DNA of 7,981 nucleotides. Origin: Clostridiaceae bacterium (lineage in GTDB: Bacteria; Bacillota; Clostridia; Saccharofermentanales; UBA5734). The position numbers and the translations under genes were made by a program. The stretch lies in NCBI GenBank assembly GCA_012727965.1, contig JAAYFZ010000230.1, positions 1-7,981 of the forward strand, in the 5' to 3' direction. This document shows positions 1 through 7,506 of this stretch, piece after piece (position 1 is the stretch's first letter; each line of letters starts with the position of its first letter). The notes under the pieces were generated by a model. The model worked only from the letters and a program-made list of their open reading frames with translations. It ran no database searches and was not told where the DNA came from.

Positions 1-68
1 CGGCCATTACCAATCGGCAGCGCCTGTTCCCAGGACGAAGCCGGTTCCTGATACCATAGATTACTCAT
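1..68 (-). CDS. GH95-family glycosidase (alpha-L-fucosidase/alpha-L-galactosidase), N-terminal fragment
   Basis: Only the first 22 codons and two bases are in the window; the gene runs off the left edge. The translation begins MSNLWYQEPASSW and continues to an ALPIGNG motif. A short N-terminal stretch with Leu-Trp-Tyr, a Pro-Ala, a Trp and then ALPIGNG(R) is the hallmark opening of GH95 proteins, which hydrolyse alpha-1,2-linked L-fucose or, in some members, alpha-L-galactose. The ATG at 66-68 has a GGAG ribosome site at 75-78 with a 6-nt gap. There is no signal peptide, so the enzyme should be cytoplasmic. It lies 77 nt downstream of the GH43 gene on the same strand, consistent with being the next gene of the operon. 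The family call rests on a very short stretch; the fucose versus galactose choice cannot be made from it. Confidence 0.8.
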   Translation of the reverse strand, partial: MSNLWYQEPASSWEQALPIGNG

Positions 69-145
69 TATTAACTCCAGAATTACTATATTTTTTTATT
101 TCAATATCACCGATCAGATTTAGTTATTCACCTGAAATCATGATA

Positions 146-1570
146 TCAAGCGAGTGTGAAAGAAGCAAAAGCCGCACTGCCGAAGCCTCTATAGGTGAAA
201 TACAATGAACAAACACCATCAGGTATTTCGACTGAACCAGTATACTCTTTCCACTCACTACTGAAGCCTATAGGTATCACGCCAAGCTTCTCGCCATCCC
301 AACTCGATTTGACTTCGAAAACACCGGAGCAGTATCCTCTGACCCTGATGGTTATCTTCTCAATATCCCGGCAATCAAAATACTTAAATCCAGCAGTGGC
401 AGATTCTGTCATATTTAGAATATACCCAGGCTCTTCATCACCATCTCTGCCATCTTGAGTGATTTTCGGAAATTCTGAGTTCATCCACAGTCCGTTGTCA
501 CCCATGCTGCCTGTATAAGGATTAGTATGACTGCAGAACAAATTGCAGGCTATATATGTTTCATAAGTACCCTTGCCGGGCAGAGGACCACCATTGAGAC
601 CACATGATGTTAGCTCTACCTGTGGAATCGAATTGTCTGCAAGTATTTCTATTTTCTCGGCACAAACCTGTCTGCTGTAATTAGTACCATTGGTATGCCT
701 GTGATAGAAGATATACCACTCACCTGCAATCTCAATTATACTGCCATGATTATTGCCACCGTAGTTCATAGGCAGATCTGCAGGTTTATATGAATCTATA
801 CCCAAATCATTATTACTGATGATGACACCGCCATATTTAAACCCATGTATTGGATCCGTGCTGGTTGCATAGCAGAGCTCATGCATTTGGATCGAAGAAT
901 AGACGAAATAGTATGTGTCTCCTTTTTTCCGAATGGACGGAGCTTCGAAAAACTCATGCCCTTCGAAACCACTGCCATTGCTGTATGGCTCACTTGGAAC
1001 GATGAAGACAGGTGCTTGTTTTATCGTAATCATATCAGAATCAAGAACAGTCGCCATAGCACCGCTTCGGTTCTTATCGCCTATTCCGCAGAAACCAGTG
1101 TACAGATAGACCTGGTCGTTCTCAACAAGAACCCCTGGGTCAAACTGTGGCTCATCACCTTTTTTCTCACCAAGTCTCTGACCATCCTCATAATGAACAT
1201 AGCCATAAAATTCATACTTGCCGGCAGGCGTATCACAAACAGCAACAGAAACTACAGATAGTGAATTGAGAACATAATAGAGATAGTATCTGCCATCAGG
1301 ACCCTGGGCAACATCCGGCGCGAATAGACAAGCGCTGCCGTCAGTGTTTTCCGGTTCATCTGTTCTTCTGAAAATTACTCCCTCATAACGCCAGTTGCCA
1401 AGATCATCAACTGGAGCGGACCAGCACACATAATCATTCAAACAGTAAACGTAGCTGTTAAAACGATCATGCGAACCGTATATATAGACCCTGTCGCCGA
1501 ACACATAAGGCTCACCGTCTGGAATATATTCCCATGATGGCAAGTAAGGATTAACTCCAAGTGCTTTCAT
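146..1570 (-). CDS. GH43-family glycoside hydrolase with C-terminal CBM6-like domain
   Basis: A 474-aa inverting glycosidase of the five-bladed beta-propeller GH43 family, which mostly contains beta-xylosidases and alpha-L-arabinofuranosidases. The opening NPYLPSWEYIPDGEP holds the expected general base Asp18; Asp144 in QFDPGV fits the pKa-modulating Asp; Glu209 in HEFFEAPS fits the general acid; His275 in NNHGS fits the conserved blade-5 His. Residues about 380-474 (GFKYFDC...KITIRVRGYCSG...SLYFTYRGFGSAAFASF) form a CBM6-like beta-sandwich common in clostridial GH43 proteins. There is no signal peptide and there are 13 Cys, so it is probably cytoplasmic. The open frame extends to a GTG at 1603, but that codon has no ribosome site and sits three bases after the upstream stop; the ATG at 1568-1570 has AGAAAGG 12 nt upstream and leaves the usual short leader before NPYLPSW. 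Which sugar it removes is not decided by the sequence. Confidence 0.9.
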   Translation of the reverse strand: MKALGVNPYLPSWEYIPDGEPYVFGDRVYIYGSHDRFNSYVYCLNDYVCWSAPVDDLGNWRYEGVIFRRTDEPENTDGSACLFAPDVAQGPDGRYYLYYVLNSLSVVSVAVCDTPAGKYEFYGYVHYEDGQRLGEKKGDEPQFDPGVLVENDQVYLYTGFCGIGDKNRSGAMATVLDSDMITIKQAPVFIVPSEPYSNGSGFEGHEFFEAPSIRKKGDTYYFVYSSIQMHELCYATSTDPIHGFKYGGVIISNNDLGIDSYKPADLPMNYGGNNHGSIIEIAGEWYIFYHRHTNGTNYSRQVCAEKIEILADNSIPQVELTSCGLNGGPLPGKGTYETYIACNLFCSHTNPYTGSMGDNGLWMNSEFPKITQDGRDGDEEPGYILNMTESATAGFKYFDCRDIEKITIRVRGYCSGVFEVKSSWDGEKLGVIPIGFSSEWKEYTGSVEIPDGVCSLYFTYRGFGSAAFASFTLA

Positions 1571-1582
1571 ATCGGTACCATA

Positions 1583-1589
1583 CCTTTCT
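1583..1589 (-). promoter_or_regulatory. Ribosome binding site deciding the GH43 start
   Basis: AGAAAGG on the minus strand lies 12 nt before the ATG at 1570. The spacing is somewhat long, but the competing GTG at 1603 has only the 3' end of the upstream gene (TTTTAGCAACTGACAT) before it and no purine-rich site. This favours a start at 1570 over 1603. Confidence 0.5.
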
Positions 1590-1606
1590 GCTGTATCGAT
1601 CACATG

Positions 1607-3811
1607 TCAGTTGCTAAAATCCGCATAATGATCATATATCCTGTTGCTGTCTATTCTTGCCTGCATTGGCAGAAGCTCTGCCTCAGCTATGTCATACACA
1701 CCAAAAGCCGCCTCCAGACGAGCTGTTGGATCGATCTCAACATAAGTGCACCACGGGAGCCAATGATAATGACTCTGCAATGTCTGGTTGGAAAAATTAG
1801 CCGCCTCATGACCGAGGCCGGTCATAATATAGCCGACACTACCATCGACATCATTGGATTGTCTGGTATTGCAATGGATGAATTCGGCGAAATCACGATA
1901 ATGCTCATCGCCGGTAATCAGATACAAGCGATAGTAGTTAAACGAAACAGCTGCCATGTAGACATCTCCGGCTCCACTGCCGATCGTGATAATACTCTGT
2001 CCACTGATACCATTCGTATTGAAGGGATGTTTCGGCAGCATAGTCCTGATCGGGAAATCCCAGGAATAAGTCCAGGTCTCTGTGAAGTCAGCCGCTGCCT
2101 TAAGCGCTTCCAGCCACTTATCTTCAGAGGTCAGGTCATAAAGTGCTTGAAATGCGTACATTGCATAGATACCAGACTCATTGTCGATAATATCCAGGTT
2201 GTCGCAGGTTGAGCCTCTATACTCCATATTTAAGTAAACATTCTCATAGCACCATGTGCCAGCACGAAGCGCAGCAGCTTTATACTCTTCGATTCGAGTG
2301 ACCAGATAGAACTGAATCAGGAAACGAATTACACTGGTCGTGTTTGCTTTTGAATCCATGCGCATAGAATTGTCCTGATTGTAAGCCCGATAAAAACTGC
2401 CATCGTCATTTTGAACTGTCAACAGCCAGTTTGCTGCTTGTTTACAGAATTCAAGCCACTCAGGATGATCTTCATTTTTCTTCTTGGTGAAGACATAGGC
2501 ATCTAAGATAGCCTCTAGTCCATCCGCAATCATTCTCGTCCACAGAGGATATGGTTCAAATGATTCGATAGTCGGGTTATAACAGACATTTGGCGCTCCG
2601 CTCTCAGTCATGGCCGTTTTGACCCAAAAATCAATTATCTGCCGACCCTTGTCCGAAGACTCCTGCTGCCCTTCTCGGTCCCCATAGCAGATCAGATTAT
2701 AGCCAATTCCAGGCTGCTGACCGACGAATCCGAACTGGAAGGAAACACTTGAGATATCAAAATCCGGCAGCTGGCAGGCAAAAGGCAGACCAATCGCATT
2801 TCCGTATTTCCTGGTCGCTTTTGTCAGTAGCTGCATACAATTGAAATAATGTTGTTTATTATCAACCTTGAACAGAGGAGCACGCAGACGATCATAAGTC
2901 TCACGCCATGCATCCAGCATCATGTCATAGTAGTTCTGGTATTTACCCAGAGCAACTAGCACAGAGTATGTTTGTATAAAACCAATTTCCATGGGGTGAT
3001 AAACGCGCGAGAAGGTTTTTGTCCGCATCATATAATCGATGTTGTAGACTATGCCCTTGCGCGGTAGTTCACCATCTGTACAAGGATAGACATAATCGAT
3101 CATCAGTCCATCACGTTTAGTCTCGATCTGCTTGCGCAGCGGATAGCCATAATACAGATAATTGAGTGTCTTAGGCTCAGGCTTGCTGATTCCAAGAGCA
3201 CCTGTATTGATTAAGCGATCCACATGGTGTTCAGAGGCAACGATCGAAGTATCTCTCATAACAACATCTGCAGCCCAGCGGGATAATGATATCGCTTCAC
3301 CTGATGCTCTATGTTGCGCTGAAAAAAGAGGCAGCCCAAACTTCAATTCCGACTGCCAGAAATACTCACAATCAGTATCATTTCCGACAACATGAGGTGC
3401 TGTAAACTGATTCTGACGATACCAGGCTCCTGGTGCAAAATAATCGTAGTCGCTAATTTCATCAGAAGGAGCAAGTACAAAAGATATTTTACTGGCAAAA
3501 CCAAGATCATCAATGGTCTTGATTACACTTACCTTGCGGTCTACTCTCAATCCTCCTGATACGATAACAAAACTGTCATGGAACTTCAGTTCTGTTCCTG
3601 TCGGTGTCCGAAGAATCCCTTCAGCAATGAGTCCATTAGCGCTCTCAGCAACCTCTTCATAGGGAGCATCATAGAATTCTGTAATTGACAATGCCGTCTT
3701 GACAAAAGCATACATCGGACGACGATTGTAATAGAGAAGTTCCTGATCCTTAAAAACTTCGTAGCCCCCCGATATAAATCGGATCTTGTAATTCCCTGTT
3801 TGTAATTCCAT
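1607..3811 (-). CDS. Unassigned sugar-active protein, predicted alpha/alpha (six-hairpin-like) enzyme
   Basis: I do not recognise the family of this 734-aa protein. Residues 1 to about 270 read as beta-rich with many short strands, like the beta-sandwich domain that precedes the barrel in many six-hairpin glycosidases and lyases. Residues about 275-715 are helix-rich, with repeated helical-hairpin signatures: EFCKQAANWLLTVQNDDGSF (452-472), RAGTWCYENVYL (516-527), SGIYAMYAFQALYDLTSEDKWLEALKAA (546-573) and YYRLYLITGDEHYRDFAEFI (626-645). Alternating helix, conserved loop and 'T-G/S-D/E-x-x-Y/W' turns are typical of (alpha/alpha) toroids. Possible active-site acids lie in LPDFDISS (348-355), SFEPYPLW (417-424) and CDNLDIIDNESG (536-547), but none can be assigned. 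There is no signal peptide. It sits 63 nt after the GH39 gene and 36 nt before the GH43 start, so it is probably a glycosidase, phosphorylase, lyase or epimerase acting on the same oligosaccharide. The start chosen is the ATG at 3809-3811 after a strong GGAGGAG; the TTG four codons earlier overlaps that site. Confidence 0.82.
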   Translation of the reverse strand: MELQTGNYKIRFISGGYEVFKDQELLYYNRRPMYAFVKTALSITEFYDAPYEEVAESANGLIAEGILRTPTGTELKFHDSFVIVSGGLRVDRKVSVIKTIDDLGFASKISFVLAPSDEISDYDYFAPGAWYRQNQFTAPHVVGNDTDCEYFWQSELKFGLPLFSAQHRASGEAISLSRWAADVVMRDTSIVASEHHVDRLINTGALGISKPEPKTLNYLYYGYPLRKQIETKRDGLMIDYVYPCTDGELPRKGIVYNIDYMMRTKTFSRVYHPMEIGFIQTYSVLVALGKYQNYYDMMLDAWRETYDRLRAPLFKVDNKQHYFNCMQLLTKATRKYGNAIGLPFACQLPDFDISSVSFQFGFVGQQPGIGYNLICYGDREGQQESSDKGRQIIDFWVKTAMTESGAPNVCYNPTIESFEPYPLWTRMIADGLEAILDAYVFTKKKNEDHPEWLEFCKQAANWLLTVQNDDGSFYRAYNQDNSMRMDSKANTTSVIRFLIQFYLVTRIEEYKAAALRAGTWCYENVYLNMEYRGSTCDNLDIIDNESGIYAMYAFQALYDLTSEDKWLEALKAAADFTETWTYSWDFPIRTMLPKHPFNTNGISGQSIITIGSGAGDVYMAAVSFNYYRLYLITGDEHYRDFAEFIHCNTRQSNDVDGSVGYIMTGLGHEAANFSNQTLQSHYHWLPWCTYVEIDPTARLEAAFGVYDIAEAELLPMQARIDSNRIYDHYADFSN

Positions 3812-3814
3812 TTG

Positions 3815-3821
3815 CTCCTCC
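3815..3821 (-). promoter_or_regulatory. Strong ribosome binding site of the unassigned 734-aa gene
   Basis: GGAGGAG on the minus strand is the best Shine-Dalgarno match in the window, with GGAGG ending 5 nt before the ATG at 3811. It overlaps the in-frame TTG at 3823, which rules that TTG out as the start. The 63-nt gap before it (3812-3874) is AT-rich with no clear hairpin or terminator. Confidence 0.75.
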
Positions 3822-3874
3822 AATATTAGCTATTTAACAAATAATGCACTGCCGTACACTTACTGATTATCACT

Positions 3875-5377
3875 TCATCTGTCTGTCTTTACGCGCTCGT
3901 AAGAGTAACCTCGATCACTGCTTAGTTCTGCTGGCATCAGCTCGAAATAGATAACTGCATTTGCTCTCATAGATAGACTGATGTTAATTCCTGTTGAATC
4001 TGCACTTATAGTTTCCGATTCGAACAGCGGCGATGATGAAGCAAGTAAATGGTCGAGTTGAGCTTGATTCAGATGCCTTGGCTCGCCGAGATCATGCCAG
4101 GTTTTCAGAGGATTGCAGGTAACCTCATCTACAGTTTTCCTGATCAGGCAGAATCTGCCGTCTGTTTCTGGAATTGCGAAATCAAGCTCACGCTCATCAT
4201 CACTTAAATTCCAGGCTACGCCGATATATTTGCCGTTCTGATCAACCACAACGATCGAATCCGATTCACGATGCAGGCAATCTCCCTGCAGATTTTTAAA
4301 GAACTTAAATGTCCAGAAAGTCGGTTTGGGAATGCACTGATTGGCCACTAATCCGAAACCACCATGGAAGGGGGTAAATGGCACGCCGAATTCCTCGAAA
4401 ACATCTCCGAAGGTCCAATATGAATAAGACTCATTCATATCACCCATGCGGGAGAGCAGGAGCGAAATGTAGGCAGCGTTATAATTTGTATCGTGAACTG
4501 GAGCATTGGGAACATATGAAGTGTTGAACTCAGTAATATGTATGCCCAGCTCCTTATACTCATCGAAGCTGTCAACAATCGAACGCGTATTCTCAAGCGT
4601 TTCCAGACAGCTGTCCGGACCATGCAGCTTGACATAAGCATAATGTCCATCAACTTCCGGCAATTCCGACACATAATGATGACGTGATACAAAATCTATC
4701 TTAAGTTCTTTATCCCGGCAAAAGCCGAGAAATTCTCTGATCCATTTTTCATCTTCGACACCGCAGATAGCCGGGCCGCCAACATTGAAATCTGAATCAA
4801 CAGCCTTTATCGTTCTGAAGGACTCTTCAAACAAACGGAAATACTCCTTCATGTCCGCCTTTTGCCAGAATCCAGGTAGATTAGGCTCGTTCCATACCTC
4901 GATCGGCCAGGTAAGAACCTCTTCTCTGCCATATCGTTCGATCAGATGCTCAAGTGTCGCACGAACCATTTGATCCCAGGCCTCATAGCTAGATGGCGGG
5001 GTGACATTGCCACGCCAGTAGAATACAGTCTGGGTGCCTGATGCCATTTTGGCCGGCATGAAGCCCAGCTCAAGAAATGGTCTTATCCCGAGTTCGAGAT
5101 AACCATCCATGATGCGGTCCAAATAGGTGAAGTTATACTCCGCGATTTTGTTGCCGTTCTCATCTGTGTATTCTTGATAGATACCAATATCATCTGCAAA
5201 CAGACCATGTCCGCGTATATAACTGAAGCCGATTTCCTTCTGAACCAAAGCGAGCTGCTTCATGTATTCCTGTTGCAGCGCAAGACCCATACGACCAGTT
5301 CCGATACAATAATCCGCCTTGTTATTGAATGGTTTCACATTATCTTTTGATAATTTATATGTTTTTGTTTTGCTCAT
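3875..5377 (-). CDS. GH39 beta-xylosidase
   Basis: A 500-aa retaining glycosidase of family GH39 (clan GH-A, TIM barrel), which releases beta-xylose from the non-reducing end of xylo-oligosaccharides in its typical clostridial members. The length equals that of the well-studied Thermoanaerobacterium and Geobacillus XynB type. Visible signatures are CIGTGRMGLALQ (24-35), SYIRGHGLFADDIGIY (52-67), LGIRPFLELGFMP (96-108), the acid/base Glu164 in EVWNEPN, HHYV (233-236) and the nucleophile Glu283 in HITEFNTSY. The C-terminal region from about 365 (SIVVVDQNGKYIGVAWNLS) is the expected accessory beta-sandwich. There is no signal peptide, so it should be intracellular. The ATG at 5375-5377 has GGAGA at 5384-5388 with 6-nt spacing, and the gene starts 16 nt after the upstream stop, showing tight co-transcription with the beta-helix gene. 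GH39 also contains alpha-L-iduronidases and other activities, but neighbours and length favour xylosidase. Confidence 0.93.
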   Translation of the reverse strand: MSKTKTYKLSKDNVKPFNNKADYCIGTGRMGLALQQEYMKQLALVQKEIGFSYIRGHGLFADDIGIYQEYTDENGNKIAEYNFTYLDRIMDGYLELGIRPFLELGFMPAKMASGTQTVFYWRGNVTPPSSYEAWDQMVRATLEHLIERYGREEVLTWPIEVWNEPNLPGFWQKADMKEYFRLFEESFRTIKAVDSDFNVGGPAICGVEDEKWIREFLGFCRDKELKIDFVSRHHYVSELPEVDGHYAYVKLHGPDSCLETLENTRSIVDSFDEYKELGIHITEFNTSYVPNAPVHDTNYNAAYISLLLSRMGDMNESYSYWTFGDVFEEFGVPFTPFHGGFGLVANQCIPKPTFWTFKFFKNLQGDCLHRESDSIVVVDQNGKYIGVAWNLSDDERELDFAIPETDGRFCLIRKTVDEVTCNPLKTWHDLGEPRHLNQAQLDHLLASSSPLFESETISADSTGINISLSMRANAVIYFELMPAELSSDRGYSYERVKTDR

Positions 5378-5393
5378 GATATTTCTCCACTTC

Positions 5394-7355
5394 TTAGTCC
5401 AGTATTCTCGGATCGATATTTAGAGTCAGATTATTTTGCAGTTTATTAAATGGTCCAGGTACTCTCTTAACATCAATATTTTCAGCACCTGAATAATCAT
5501 TTGATACGAGGTTATATGAATCCACCTCAGTAATATCGTCAATCTGTCTGACATAGTTAGCTGAGTTATTCTGCCAGCGTTTCGGCAAATTCCTCTGAGG
5601 AGCAGACTTGATCGTCATCTGATAATTTTCGGTATCAACTTCAATCTGAAGCTCACCTTCAGCCGAATTCATATCCTGAGCATAGTATTCCTGCCACGAT
5701 TTGAGATCGAGACAAACTACGGGGGCCGGATACATTATCCGCAGATATCCTCCAGGCATATTTAGATAGAGATTGCCGTCTGATTCATTATCCTTCGTCG
5801 GGAATTTTGCAGCGGCCTCACCGCATTCATAAAAGATATTGTTGAAAATCTCAGCATCGCGAGATGTGCCACCGCGTCCGGACCGCTCAAGTCGGAAAGG
5901 AACTGCTTTTGAAAAATAGCCGGCACTTCTGCATTTGCCGATCAGGTTATGCGCAATTCTCAGATGATCAGTTCCCTCGCCATAAACCGCATAGCCATTT
6001 ACGATGCAGGGGTCTTCCATCTTGTACCAGCCAGCTGATCCGGCTGATTCCTTGAGGTCATCCGGATTGAAACGCCCTTCAATATTCCAGAAAATATTGT
6101 TATCGATCAGATTGACACCATCACGGCTGCATTCGATGAATATAGCTTCCCGCTGCTCAATACCATCAAGAAATAGATTCGATGTTATTCGATTATTCTC
6201 ATTTGCTACATCCAGCCACAGATGGTCTGCGCGAATAGTTTTACGGAAAATATTGCGGCGGATAAGACTATTGCGGCAACAATGAGCTTTCAGACCAGCT
6301 GCTTCCCAGGAGAGTTCCATTTTCTGCCAGCCTGTTCCTTCGATGAGATTATCTTCAACCAGAATGTTCTCAACAAACATCGCCGCGATACCGCAAACAC
6401 CTACGTTGTAGATTTTGCAGCGCCTGATAATATCGAAGCCCAGTATTTGAGCATCATCCATTTTATGATGCCAGCATTCATTGCCAATATCGATACCAAC
6501 ACCGTTTGACCAGTCTATTGTGCAGTCCTCAATAATCCAGTGATGTCCCCGATAAAGAGAGAGTGCACCACGCTGAGGCACCGGGGCCCCTGTTGCAGCA
6601 TGTGCACAGGTGATGCCTTTTACCTTTATATATGAGAGATATGGCGTCGCAGGTGCGAAGCACTGCTCTCTACAAGTCAATTCTATGGTGTGATCTTTTG
6701 GGTCCGAGTCATCCATGAGTCTGAAATGAACCGTCTGGCCGTTTGCCTCGACCCAATAAGAGCCTGGAGTTTTTGCCATCTGATAATATAGGGGAACCTG
6801 AATCAGAGGCTCACCATCACAGAAGATCATACCTCTGCGATTCAGATATGTGGTCATATCTGTTTTGTCATATTCAATAAATAGCCTGTCATGCAGTATG
6901 TTTACTGCGCAAAAAGGATTATAGCCACGAAACATATCCGGATCCAATTTGTGTTCCCAAATTTTCGTGTCATTGCTAACTTCTTCGAATGGATCAGAAT
7001 TAAGGCGCCAATCAGTACTTACCGAGAAGCTGCTTATAATCTCAGATGCCTTAATGATTACTTCATCGTTTTGATAATTCTCATAAGAGATCATATTGTC
7101 AGGAGCTGTTCCACCTCTAAGCGGTCTTACACATTCTCTATAAATACCCTCATGAATCAGTATGCGTGTGCCAGGTTTTGCAATCGCAGCGGCCGCGCCA
7201 ATTGATGCCAGCGGTTTTTCAGAAGTGCCATCGTTACTGTCATCAGCATGCTGATTATTGATATCTACATGAAGCTCATGTGAGTATGTTTCAGAAACCT
7301 CCCAGGACTTGAAATGGTCGCCATTTGGAAGGCGTGAAGCAGCTATCTTATTCAT
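5394..7355 (-). CDS. GH120-like right-handed beta-helix glycosidase (probable beta-xylosidase)
   Basis: A 653-aa protein with no signal peptide and 16 Cys, so probably cytoplasmic. Residues 27-100 (HVDINNQHADDSNDGTSEKPLASIGAAAAIAKPGTRILIHEGIYRE in pieces) form the usual cap and first coils of a parallel beta-helix; coils with N-x-I/F turns follow to about 515. From memory of Thermoanaerobacterium XylC, the founding GH120 beta-xylosidase, several landmarks align: YIKVKGITCAHAAT (242-255), WIIEDCTI (273-280), AGLKAH (353-358), LWLD with Asp382, and IFIE with Glu408. These last two match the XylC nucleophile (Asp382) and acid/base (Glu405), here three residues further apart. A generic pectate-lyase-like beta-helix protein is the alternative. 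The chosen ATG at 7353-7355 has AGAGAGG 5 nt upstream; the frame is open to an ATG at 7466, but those 37 codons cross the intergenic hairpin and show no family similarity. GH39 follows 16 nt later. Confidence 0.82.
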   Translation of the reverse strand: MNKIAASRLPNGDHFKSWEVSETYSHELHVDINNQHADDSNDGTSEKPLASIGAAAAIAKPGTRILIHEGIYRECVRPLRGGTAPDNMISYENYQNDEVIIKASEIISSFSVSTDWRLNSDPFEEVSNDTKIWEHKLDPDMFRGYNPFCAVNILHDRLFIEYDKTDMTTYLNRRGMIFCDGEPLIQVPLYYQMAKTPGSYWVEANGQTVHFRLMDDSDPKDHTIELTCREQCFAPATPYLSYIKVKGITCAHAATGAPVPQRGALSLYRGHHWIIEDCTIDWSNGVGIDIGNECWHHKMDDAQILGFDIIRRCKIYNVGVCGIAAMFVENILVEDNLIEGTGWQKMELSWEAAGLKAHCCRNSLIRRNIFRKTIRADHLWLDVANENNRITSNLFLDGIEQREAIFIECSRDGVNLIDNNIFWNIEGRFNPDDLKESAGSAGWYKMEDPCIVNGYAVYGEGTDHLRIAHNLIGKCRSAGYFSKAVPFRLERSGRGGTSRDAEIFNNIFYECGEAAAKFPTKDNESDGNLYLNMPGGYLRIMYPAPVVCLDLKSWQEYYAQDMNSAEGELQIEVDTENYQMTIKSAPQRNLPKRWQNNSANYVRQIDDITEVDSYNLVSNDYSGAENIDVKRVPGPFNKLQNNLTLNIDPRILD

Positions 7356-7360
7356 ACGAT

Positions 7361-7367
7361 CCTCTCT
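7361..7367 (-). promoter_or_regulatory. Ribosome binding site deciding the beta-helix gene start
   Basis: AGAGAGG on the minus strand lies 5 nt before the ATG at 7355. It supports this start over the in-frame ATG at 7466, which would translate through the hairpin at 7382-7407. Confidence 0.75.
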
Positions 7368-7381
7368 ATCTGTTAATTGGG

Positions 7382-7407
7382 AAGAGGGTGCCCGAGAGCA
7401 CCCTCTT
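7382..7407 (-). terminator. Intergenic hairpin after the binding-protein gene; terminator or transcript-end stabiliser
   Basis: A perfect 10-bp inverted repeat, AAGAGGGTGC and GCACCCTCTT, encloses a 6-nt loop. It lies about 100 nt after the binding-protein stop and 27 nt before the beta-helix start. On the minus strand, the direction of all genes here, the stem is followed by CCCAATTAAC, so the U-run of a standard intrinsic terminator is missing; the plus-strand reading has only three T. It may be a leaky terminator or a 3'-end stabiliser that lets the binding protein be made in excess over the downstream enzymes. The hairpin is seen directly; its role is inference. Confidence 0.6.
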
Positions 7408-7462
7408 TGCGTTAGGCAAGGTAAAAATGCCACTACCCAATAACTTATGTCGTTATTTATTT

Positions 7463-7481
7463 GCAAATTATGTCAATTTGC
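7463..7481. promoter_or_regulatory. AT-rich inverted repeat, possible operator overlapping a TTGACA box
   Basis: A perfect 7-bp inverted repeat (GCAAATT, 5 nt, AATTTGC) lies 26 nt past the binding-protein stop. A second palindrome, ATTTGCAAAT (7459-7468), overlaps its left arm. On the minus strand a consensus TTGACA (7471-7476) falls across the centre. A promoter for the enzyme operon with an overlapping operator would fit, but no good -10 lies at 16-18 nt; the nearest four-of-six match (CATAAG, 7444-7449) is 21 nt away. The rest of the 7411-7506 gap shows nothing else I can name. It could also be just an AT-rich 3' untranslated region. Confidence 0.35.
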
Positions 7482-7506
7482 CAAGATGTCTATGTCTGTC
7501 CAAATA

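Noticed and set aside
69..145. Possible promoter or terminator in the AT-rich gap before the GH95 gene
   Set aside because: There is a run of seven A and several TA-rich hexamers, but no paired -35/-10 at proper spacing and no hairpin.
845..1261. A 138-codon plus-strand open frame
   Set aside because: It is antisense to the catalytic region of the GH43 gene, whose conserved motifs on the minus strand explain this stretch.
1571..1603. GTG start at 1603 for the GH43 gene
   Set aside because: No ribosome site precedes it, and the added 11 residues fall before the usual family opening; the ATG at 1570 is preferred.
1604..2212. A 202-codon open frame on the plus strand
   Set aside because: It lies wholly antisense to the 734-aa gene, has no ribosome site, and its translation shows no domain; it is a shadow of the codon structure on the other strand.
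3812..3874. Possible internal promoter (TAATAT near 3825) before the 734-aa gene
   Set aside because: No acceptable -35 hexamer lies at 16-18 nt upstream; AT-richness alone explains the match.
7356..7466. N-terminal extension of the beta-helix protein by 37 residues to an ATG at 7466
   Set aside because: The extension reads through the intergenic hairpin, has no good ribosome site, and lacks family similarity; the ATG at 7355 has AGAGAGG at 5 nt. The extension has a short hydrophobic patch but no proper signal peptide.
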